64,000 bases of DNA, from contig JAPTYO010000007.1 in the NCBI GenBank assembly GCA_036873135.1, positions 20,194,763 to 20,258,762 of the forward strand, read 5' to 3'. A program made the position numbers and the translations under genes. The stretch comes from Clarkia xantiana subsp. parviflora. Its lineage: Eukaryota; Streptophyta; Magnoliopsida; Myrtales; Onagraceae. The notes under the pieces were generated by a model, which was given only the letters and a program-made list of their open reading frames with translations, was not told where the DNA came from and searched no databases. Shown here one piece after another: positions 54,674 to 64,000 of this stretch. Every line of letters starts with the position of its first letter. Position 1 is the first letter of the stretch.

Positions 54674-57600
54674 CTATTTCCTATTGGTGGTGGTATGTTT
54701 CCGTTTGGAGTCAGGTAGTTGGACCCTTGCACTTCGGGGTAGAGGAAGTCCACCCCCATTCAGTGCCTTCCTTGACGGTGAAGGACCTTGAACAGAACTC
54801 AAGTTCCTGAACCAACCAAAATCCAAACCATTATTTCCAAATTAAACACCTGCATTAAGATTAAGTCAAAGATTAAACACTGCAAGAATATATAATTACC
54901 TCGAATTCGTGGCTTTAACGGATCTCAATGCGGATTTTTTAGCCCCAGTCGAGCTGCCATTCAGTTTAGTGTGATTTAACTGATAAGGCAAGTCATGTTC
55001 TGAAGAATCACTAGTCGAAGCATCGGAGTTGATTTCTGTGGTCGTGACTTTAGACCCGTTTAAATACTTGCTGTAAAAAACATCTGTCAAGTTGTCATTT
55101 TCGGGCTCCCAAGCATCGCCTTGCTTGTTATTCACCATGACTTTGTCTACCCAATCACCATTTCCAACCCCTTTGTCATCTTCACGATAATTTTGGCAAG
55201 CGATTGGTGGCCAGGGAGGTGAAAGACCTGATTGTTCATCGATCTCAATGTTTTGTTTCTTTTGCATTGGCAATGAAGCACATGAAATCTGCTGAAGAAA
55301 AAATTGAACATTTGTCACATTTTGCATTCCAATAAAGATTAAAGTTCACATAGAGTAGTTAGCCATCAGCAATGAATAGAAAAGAAAGTAAAAGCATGTT
55401 ACTCCAGTAGAAGCTTCTTAATGAATGGCAAATGGGTTGGGTAACAAGTTTGACTTCATGTGTGAAAGTTGCAAATTATATTACATACTCTGGCTGCTCC
55501 AGTTGATGATAAGTTTATATGATATGTAGAAGATTTACTTTACCTCTATGTTGCCCACATCACCCATGGGTTGCCGAATACTATCTTGACCACTCAATGC
55601 ATCGAAATTTATGGGAATAGAACTAAAAGAAGGCAAATCGGTTGCTTTTCTTCTACGCCGTTCTGAATTGATCGGGGCTGTGCTTGGAGTGGGTTTTGGT
55701 TGTTCTTCCTTCATAGCTAATGCTGCTTTGAGGCTTGCTATCTGGTGCATATATATATAAAATGCTTGATTAAGAAAGCAGTAAAAATGTGAACTTTTTT
55801 AAGCATGATGAAAGAATATGATCTAACCTGTTCTTTGAGCTCTTTTACATCAGCACCATCTTTATTCACTTGGGCTGCTCCTAGCTCAACAGTGGCAACT
55901 CTTTCAGCAAACTTTAGTGTGCTTATTGTTTCTCCTACAGCACTAGGTTCAGGGCTAATATGTACAAACATCAACGTTTTTGCTTGCCCGCCTAAAAATA
56001 ATATCATCCGTTAAAAAGACAGTAACGTATATTGAAAGAAACTAGAGAATCATAGCAAGAAAGGTGATTTGTTGCTTATAGCTTACCGAGTGAATCTTGA
56101 AGAAGTTGTGTGAGTTTGCTGTTTCGGTAGGGGACATGTGTGTTTCTCTGAGAAAGTGCAGAAATCACATCACCCAGAGCTGAAAGAGATCTGTTGATAT
56201 GTTGAGCCTCTTTTAGCCGATCTCCTGTCGCCTCTGATTTGTCCACCCTTTCACTCCCAGCTAAATCAACAAGATGCATACATCCACGAAGAATGGCTCC
56301 AGAAGTTAAATCTCTCCCTTGGACATGCACAGTCAAACAACTGCAAACAGAAGCATATGTTTCACAAATGCAACTCGTTTTAGATATGTACCAGAGATGT
56401 AGAACTATTTTTAAAAAAGGTCACCTGTGAGAACGACTACTACGGTCATTCATTGCAGTTGCACCAACCGCACGATTCCTTTGTCCAATGTTCATCAAGT
56501 CCAGTACATCCGGTGTTGATGATACAGGGACAAGGCTTGCGCCAGGAACATTGAGTCCACTCTGAGAACTATTTCGGATTTCTAATGTATTCAGATGTTA
56601 AGGTATCAAAATAACAAAACTGAAAGAAGGTAAGATACAAAGTATTTGGTGTTCTTTATGGTGTGGAATGGAACCCGGTAAAAATTAAAATCAGATTTTT
56701 CAACAAACATAAAAACCATAACTAGCAAAAAGTTGTGAAGGATATCTTTTATTAGTCCCATCTGACACAAGAAGGTCTCTCACTTGCTCATTGTAGATCT
56801 CGATCATCTGCACAGCAATATCATAGCGAAAGGTGTCTTTTCTTTGCTCCACCATGATGAACAAGTCATTCAACGCTCGGAAGTTTACACCATGACTCTC
56901 CTCTATGAGTTGCCTAGGACCAGTCTGAAGAAAATAAATGATTGAATTGAATTAGCCCTGCTGCAGTCACTTTCTTTGCTAAGGTAATTATTTTATATAT
57001 GAATGGATTTCTTACCATTGTGTAAGTTTTTCCTGATCCAGTTTGGCCATATGCAAATATACAGACATTGTAGCCGTCAAGGACAGATCGGATTAATGGT
57101 TGTGTGTCAGCAAAAACCTCCTCTACAATCAATTATAGGATGAATCAGTAAAATGGTGTGCTTAGCATAGGAAAACAACTTAAGAAAATGAGGGATATCA
57201 CACACCTTGAGATGAGAATGGTCCAAAAACCTTGTTGAAGATAAATGACTTATTCCCTTTTCCGTATTTTGATGGTGTGCTAATGGTAATAGTTCCCTCT
57301 TCAATATTTTCAACCGTGGTTGTATCGCTAATCTGCCCAGGCAAGAAGGGTCTCACTCGACAGTATACCCGTATACTTCCTGATTAAGTCGGAAAATATA
57401 AATTAATTAGCAAAAAAATAATTTAACATATATTACTTAGCATAAAAAAAGTTAATTATGATTATTATCATCTGCTTAAAGCAAAACTAGGAAGCAAAAC
57501 TAGTGCCCTGAAAACAAATTTAGGTATTTACCTTTAAGATCTTGCACTTGGTTGTATAATTTGCGATTTTCCTCAAGAACTCTATGATATGCAGAAGCAG

Positions 57601-60257
57601 CAGATGATAAGCCTCGAATATGATAACCTACGAGAAGAATCAAGAATAAGATAAGAAGATCTCTTTATTCGTTTGGTGAAAATTAGCCAGAAATATGAAG
57701 TACTAAGTTCTTACCCAGATTGTTGAACTCTTCATCAAACTTCATTTGCATGAATTGCATTCCGGATTTTGTAGTGTATAGGGTGCTCTTTATTTCCTAT
57801 AATAACATAGAACATTATGAGATTTGGTATTCCGGGTTATTCAGAATATAGATTTTACAAAGTATTCATACATCAATGTCTCTCTGCTGCTCATCAAAAA
57901 GCATTTGTTGCTTCAACAAGAAGGCTTTTGATTCCTCGTATGAGATTTTGCTCTTTGTAATGTTCGCCCCTTCCGTAATTGATGACTTCATATTTTTCTC
58001 TTCGTTCTACAATTCAAAAACAAGTGCAAAAATTATTAGCAGCAAATTACATTTTTGTTGACGACTTATTTTCAGATAGTGGTCATTCAGAAACCTTTTT
58101 ATCAGACGAAGCAGGTTTCATTACAACATTGTTGTCAGGGCAAGGTGCAACCTCCTTTGTATTGCTTTTCGTCTAGCAAATTTTCAATTAAAACAAAATC
58201 TTAGATTACATAACCAATCATGAATATAACTTAAAGAACACACCGGGAAAGTAACAAGTGCAACATATGCATTTTCTTCAATTTAGTTTGATATAGACAG
58301 AGATTAGCAAGAACATACCTGCTCTAATTGGTTTACCATCCGATTTTCAAACTCTTCCACGAGCTTATTTAGAAGAGACTCAACCAACTGTATCCAGAAG
58401 TGAATACAATATTAAGTCAACTGAATGGCTGCAATTCAAAGTGAGACTAAAATAAAATAAAAGGGAACAAAAGGTATTTACTGCAGGTACTTCTTCGGGC
58501 TTCTTATCCAAAAGGATTTTTCGAACAAGCATACTCAAGGTATCAGGCTGTCAATGAAAATTCAGGGAGCGATATAAGTAAAATCCTGATGACTATTAGG
58601 CAAAAGAACATGAACTTAGATTATATTATTAAGACTACTCACCACCTTAGTAGAGTTTAGGCCAGAGGTGGACGGACTTGGAGGTTTGTCATTCATCAAT
58701 GAATTTCTTGACAAGGAATTCATGAAAGGATTGAAATTTTTCCTCACAATTGATTTCACGGATGAAGCAGGCTTTATATTCCCACCAAACTTCCATACTC
58801 CTGTTCCACCAGCTTGTTTCCATTCATCAAATGATTTAAGCGCCAAAACACAGTTAACAACTCGTGCTATGTTTCCTCCCTGGACGATTAGTAGCAGATA
58901 AGATGCTTTGTAGCAGATAAAACTGAACATTTTTTTAAAAACCGCATATATAGATAGATACCTGTTCTAGATCAGATGCTTCAAAAGTGGGAATTCCCAT
59001 CTCTTGGATTGCTACAAGGAAATTTCTCGCATTTTCGAAGTACTGATACACTGACAGAGCAGCTCCATCTTGAATAAGTGATGAATCACTTGGTCCTTCA
59101 ACAACCTAGATAGAATAAAGTTCCAATGTTATTATCAAAAATTTACAAACAGAGGAGAGACCCTCAATGAAGTTCATCATGAAGACACACCTTTGGAACT
59201 GCCCCGGGTTGAACCTTGTTGAGAGCATTGCAAAGGATTATCCCACTTCTTAATCCGAGCCTGAATTCTTCCTCTGATGGTTCTCTGGGCAAATCTCTGG
59301 CTGCAACAACTCCAACCATGTCTCTTAGCCATCCAGCTGCTTCGTTCCTTCGTAGAGCTGCATAAAGAAATCATTTGCAGTATTTGAGAAGTAAGAATTG
59401 GCAGATTGTGCATCATTCGTCAGAGAATTCACATCTATAGTGTTTAGGAAGAAAAAGTTCCATTAAATTTGAAAAATGGACCACGTCTGCCAAGACAAAG
59501 ATATCTGCCAGCAATCAAATTATCCTCATCTACACTAAGCGCAATAAGAATGTTATGCATTGTTAAGATAAATGCTAAGAAGCTTAAGCAAAACCTTCAT
59601 AAGACGAAGCAAGCAACTTATCACTGATTAAAGTATATATCAGGATAACCGCATCTGAAGTTCATAGTCATAGACAATGAGCTCAAACCACAGAAAAACA
59701 AGAGTAGATCCATCCAATTGCATATTAAGTTTCTTTCCAATTGCATTGATGAGGTTTCGAGAATTGAGTTTCTCAATCGTAAAGTAAGTTTAGTAGTTCA
59801 GATTTCCATTTTGCTAAGTTACTGGATCTACTCCCTAAAGGATAAATTTTCTGCAATTCTGTTATTTTAAAAGCTCTTATAAAAAAACAGAGGATTTAGT
59901 TCTTCATCAAAAAGCCACCAGTAGTATATTAGAATTATGGAACAGATTGATCAATCTCTTGGTTCTTCCGCTAATCCGCTAAAATCATAAAACGAAATGA
60001 AGCTCCACAGTTAATCGTCTGCTAGATGAGCGTAAATCAGGAAATGTTTTCCAGAAAAGATCCAGAAATCCCGAAGCAATCAAAGCGGAAGAAATCAAAT
60101 CATACTAAAGTTTGATGAGCTAAAATTAGAAAGTACCAGCTTCTTCAGCTCTTCGACAATCCAAATCGAGGTGCCGTCGTATCCCCTGCTGCTGAAGCAG
60201 AACGTCCTCCACAACTGATGCTACTGAATACGAGAGCGCTGCCCCATCTGACGCCAT
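54674..60257 (-). CDS. Kinesin-14 with N-terminal calponin-homology domain
   Basis: Nineteen exons: 60257-60137, 59357-59191, 59105-58962, 58879-58643, 58547-58482, 58387-58319, 58172-58095, 58006-57872, 57796-57715, 57627-57532, 57379-57206, 57122-57016, 56924-56746, 56586-56425, 56340-56087, 55991-55828, 55741-55544, 55291-54900 and 54806-54674, giving 985 residues. A calponin-homology domain (about 45-165) can bind actin. A coiled-coil region (about 255-395) and the neck precede the motor (about 400-725). The motor has P-loop GQTGSGKT (482-489), switch [10 protein letters not shown] (about 598-606) and switch II DLAGSER (631-637). A Ser/Pro-rich tail follows. This is the plant KCH type of kinesin-14, a minus-end-directed microtubule motor linking actin and microtubules. 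Intron 13 has AT-AC borders. Exon 4's donor and exon 18's acceptor each have an alternative three bases away. The start ATG is at 60257. Confidence 0.95.
56587..56745 (-). other. U12-type AT-AC intron in the kinesin gene
   Basis: After exon 13 (ending in AAAAG at 56746) the intron begins ATATCCTTC, the U12 donor consensus. It contains CCTTAAC (56603-56597), the U12 branch-site core, and ends AC at 56588-56587, about 11 bases after the branch adenosine. Splicing there joins NK to RLEIRNSSQ, keeping frame and the conserved kinesin-14 sequence. No GT..AG alternative gives this protein. Confidence 0.9.
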
Positions 60258-61690
60258 AATCAAACTCCACACAGAATTCACCTTTCGAAATCCCTAAATT
60301 CAAGCCTTAGAGAGGGTAGTTGAGCACTCAATTTAGCAAGCACTATTCACGAATCCATGATTGCCGACTTGACGATCAAGTATTTGCAGTTGAATTTAAC
60401 GTTGTAGAGAGGACGAGCGGTGGTTGCTTCAATGGAACTATAGACTGGAGTCACAATCTCTCTATAGCTTTTGCTTTCTCATATGCTTCTTATTATTCTT
60501 TATACACTCACAGTAACGCGTCTCTCTCTATCTTTATCCGAACCTGATTACGGCCCTAGTTCCGAACCTCTGGCTTCAGTGCCTTCTGCTCTCTGTTTTT
60601 TGTTTTTAATTTGTACCAGCATAACAAAATTTAATCCGGATCGGGTGACGCAATGGCGCGTGGGGTAAACGGTTTTTTTGGCAGCGGTTACAGCTTACAA
60701 CTGTCTCTTGATATTTTGAGCATTTTTGGATCGCTTAAGTCTTTTAATTATTAAGGAAATATATTTGTTTATTATAATGTTTTGAATAATAACTCTTAAT
60801 AATCATCACATATATTTGGGTCGGTTTGTAAGCAAAAAATTAAATTTCTTAGTTACTCCAACAATTCATCCACCAGCATTATTGCTGCATTACAAATTCA
60901 ATCAGCCGTCTCAATCTCATGTGAAGCATTTGATTTACTGTCGCTGTCATATATATTAAGTTAACTATTGTTAATAAACACAACATATATATGTAAGTTT
61001 TACACCTAACATTTCTAAGCTGCTATATTAATTAATTTGTTGCCATATATTTGTTTAATCAGTATTTAAATACAATTTCAATATTTCAGTCGTTAAATAA
61101 CACTATGTTAAATTAATATAAGTTAAGCTCAGTATTTTCCTAATTAAACCCGATCCACTGAGAGGTTAGGCGGTGCAATAGGATCACGGATTCACGGGTT
61201 GAATGAATAAGTCCTTTACCAACTTAGTAAAGAAACAGTAATTTATCATCTACGCTTTAAAATTTAAAAGCTAAATAGATCCAAATAAAGAAAGAAAAAT
61301 TGATCATATTTTACAACGCATTGAAAGATATGTATACTTGTCGAGAAAAATGGCGCTTTTCGGGGAGGGTGCTAGCTAATTAAGCACTAATTTAGTTATG
61401 GCTCTCCAAGTAACATAGAACTCTTCATTCCAATGTACATTGTCCTTATTATCCTTCCTCGTTAAGAAACTCGTTTTAAGTATCGGACGGTTTTCGGGCA
61501 TGGTGTTAGTATATATTCTTCATGCGAACACATCAGAGGAATCAAATAGAGGAGTTGAGGACGTGTATCACTTTCACATCAGAATAGTGGACAACTCCTG
61601 ATAAATATTACTATTAAGGTCTAGAATTGATTTTAAACATCAAAATTAGCAGTTTCACCACGTAGTATTGTTTAATTTAATCAAATATAA
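60258..61690. other. Kinesin 5' flank and intergenic sequence
   Basis: The first few hundred bases are the presumed 5' UTR and promoter of the kinesin gene, with no clear TATA box. The remainder is AT-rich with no gene recognised. Confidence 0.55.
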
Positions 61691-62560
61691 TTATTAAGGG
61701 CGTCAATGGTACCTGCGGGCCCTTATCGACCCGAGTCTTGTGGGATATGGGACATGTCCGGATTTGAGGCCGTGGGCCCATGGACCTACCGCGCCGCGCC
61801 TATATAAGAGAAATATAACATATAATCAAAATAACAAGGGTTATGATATTTTTGATTTGTTTGGTGATTTGGATTTGGAGTTAAATTTGTAATTTGTGAT
61901 TCAAGTTTGAAGTTGAATTTAGATAGGGTGTATAGAGTTAGGGTGTTAACGAGTCACGTGTACCCGCCGAACAGTGGAGCCCGCCCCGATTTCGCCTCGC
62001 TAACCCTCAACTAGCATATGTGACAGTTTGGGGTCGCGAGGTCCCACAGACCCGCCCTGTCCCGCACATGTGTATTATATAAAACTATATGGATAACATA
62101 ACACATAGTAAAAAACAAGGGTGCTAAAGAGTTTGGTGATTTGTATTTGAATTTGGAGTTAAATTTATAGTTTATTATTCGATTTTAGAATTAAATTTGG
62201 ATATAGTGTACATAGAATTTAGGGATTAGGATTATTAATATTAGATTATGTTCCTAGTTGGGCGACCCGCAGAACGCCACACCCCACGAGATATATAAGA
62301 CGGGTACGAGTCTATCATGTTGACCCGCGGGGCGGATCCGGGACTGGCGTTCCGTTCCGCCCTATTAACACTCCTAATATAAAGTTTAATGTTTATAAAT
62401 TAGTGATTACAGACTATGCTTTTCGTGGGCGACCCGCGGAGATGCACCATGTCTCATAAGATAAATGAGATGGGTATAGGATAACTGTTCGCGAGACGGA
62501 TCAGGATTGGCTAAACCCGTCCAACCCATTGACACCCTAATAATGACACGATTCCGCAAA
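61690..62560. repeat. Diverged tandem units of about 280 bases with CCCGCC-rich cores
   Basis: A segment with GGTGATTTGGATTTGGAGTT (61861 onward) recurs around 62140 in diverged form. Each copy is followed by a GC-rich part containing ACCCGCC/GGGCGGA phrases (about 61955-62065, 62265-62370 and 62430-62530). Ends such as GACACCCTAATAAT resemble hAT/MITE termini, so this may be a rearranged non-autonomous element family. Non-coding. Confidence 0.5.
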
Positions 62561-64000
62561 TTGAATAACTTGCTTCGTTTGTATAGGCTGGGTTTGATTA
62601 TTGTTATTATTATTTGAACCAAAAAAAGAGGATAGGAGGTAGTGGTGTTGGTTATAATGTCAAATTGAAATTTTGAATTGGTAGGTCTTGGTGGTTGAAA
62701 GAAAAGTTAATAACCTATATATAATAATAATAGGATGGTCCACTGTTAATTTATCCCCAACTAAACTAAAACTTTGTTGGAAATAAACTTTTTTGTGCCC
62801 ATTATTGGAAATAAAATTTGGTTGGACCTTATTATAGCAAAATGCATGTTAAATATATACTACCAACAATAACTCATATGTACTTATATATATTATATAC
62901 TATTCTTAATTCATTTTTTTACTGAACTTCATTAGTAATTTAGTATTGTTAATATTTATATGAAATTATGCATATACTGGAGATATACACTGTATGGAAA
63001 GATTAGGGATCGTTCTTAATTAATATATATATATATATTTAATGGTGAAATAATTAATAATATTATTATCTGCAGAGGAAATATCAGTATCTCCAAATCT
63101 TGCATATAAATTCTAATAAACACGTAATATTTGAAAATTATATCCAACTACATTATACCTGTCCTCAAATTTAACTTTAAAATTCACTCATCCTATATTC
63201 AAGTCCGGTTAGACCCATCTAGTTGTCAGATATTTTAGCTCTTTAAGACTCAATAGTACAGTTTATGTTATTCATTGTAAATCGGTGGTATTAGAAAGAA
63301 GGTTTATTTGTCTAATGTCACGCGAATTTGGACTTGTTCATTTATCCCCTCCGCCTTGCTTTCAGTACTTTTGGTGTTGGGTGTTCTAATATTGCTAATT
63401 TTCCAAAAATAAAAACAACTTTTAAATTCGTCATTTTTATTTATTATTTTTTTTTGCCAAATTCGTCATTTTTATTAGAAAAAAAAAACAATATTTTGTT
63501 CTCTCCACCATCACTAATTATGAAAGAATCAAGCGTCCTCATCTTAATTAGGAAAGCAAAGGCAAATCATTAGTGTTAGTCGTGGATTTGAAAACTAGTT
63601 AATTAAGAATCCAATGAGATTCATCATAACGGCTGGGCCGCCCTTCAAGATATTTTAATTGTAAAATATATATTTTATCTTATGTTTTAAAAAATTAAAT
63701 TAAATTTTGAAGATAATAGATGGAATAAAGGGATATATTCGGTTTGGCTACAATATTGTCAACTGAATTTAAGTTAATTTTTAAGTCATTTAATTATGAG
63801 AGATGAGATATTAGATTTTAGGAAGATAAATTTTATACATATTTGAATATACTTAATATAATAATTCATAAATCGACTTGAATTTCAGCGAGCTTCATTT
63901 TAACTAATCTCATTCAAATAACACTGAGTATTTTATGATATTTTACCACTTATCTCATTTAAATCATTAAAAATGTGACATTGTATGAGGAAACTCCATT
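62560..64000. other. AT-rich intergenic sequence to the window end
   Basis: No gene, RNA or element terminus that I can support. Poly-T/TTTTTTTGCC motifs near 63450 are simple sequence. Confidence 0.6.

Overview
This is a window of an AT-rich nuclear plant genome, most likely a eudicot. The genes have spliced introns with plant-like borders (mostly GT..AG) and plant families: exo-type polygalacturonase, GH9 endoglucanase, PR-10/Bet v 1, a kinesin-14 with a calponin-homology domain, cytosolic ribosomal protein eL19 and class II fumarases. They sit among Ty1/copia, gypsy-like, CACTA, hAT, Mutator-like and Helitron-like sequences. There is no bacterial operon, CRISPR array or phage content. Exon coordinates were worked out by hand from splice sites and reading-frame continuity.

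Region 1 (1-24.8 kb) is repeat-rich. Two almost identical copies of a polygalacturonase gene (5015-6774 and 19522-21281, both +) lie 14.5 kb apart. Between them are: a non-autonomous minus-oriented LTR element (6834-16497) inserted just 3' of the first copy; a young but coding-dead copia element (10498-15887) nested inside it; a broken GH9 endoglucanase fragment (16614-17746) carrying an hAT miniature element; and a decayed gypsy fragment. The 3' flank of the second polygalacturonase copy preserves the empty insertion site. Sequence outside the identical core looks several percent diverged, which points to recent gene conversion of the polygalacturonase pair.

Region 2 (24.8-47.6 kb) starts with an intact eL19 gene (24917-26786, +) followed by a fumarase cluster on the minus strand. 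An 8.7-9.2 kb tandem duplication (26544-35273 and 35269-44442) starts inside eL19 intron 3 and ends inside fumarase exon 9. It leaves four fumarase loci: A (27812-30899, intact, 478 codons, no mitochondrial presequence), B (32989-35273, truncated), C (36410-39557, complete exons but one destroyed splice acceptor) and D (42769-47249, intact, 498 codons with a mitochondrial-type presequence). A 3' fragment of eL19 lies at 35269-35510. The cluster therefore appears to encode one mitochondrial and at least one cytosolic fumarase, plus relics.

Region 3 (47.6-64 kb) holds intergenic AT-rich DNA with a Helitron-like end, a two-exon PR-10 gene (52680-53245, -), a 19-exon kinesin-14 gene (54674-60257, -) with what looks like a U12-type AT-AC intron, and gene-poor sequence with diverged tandem units to the end of the window.
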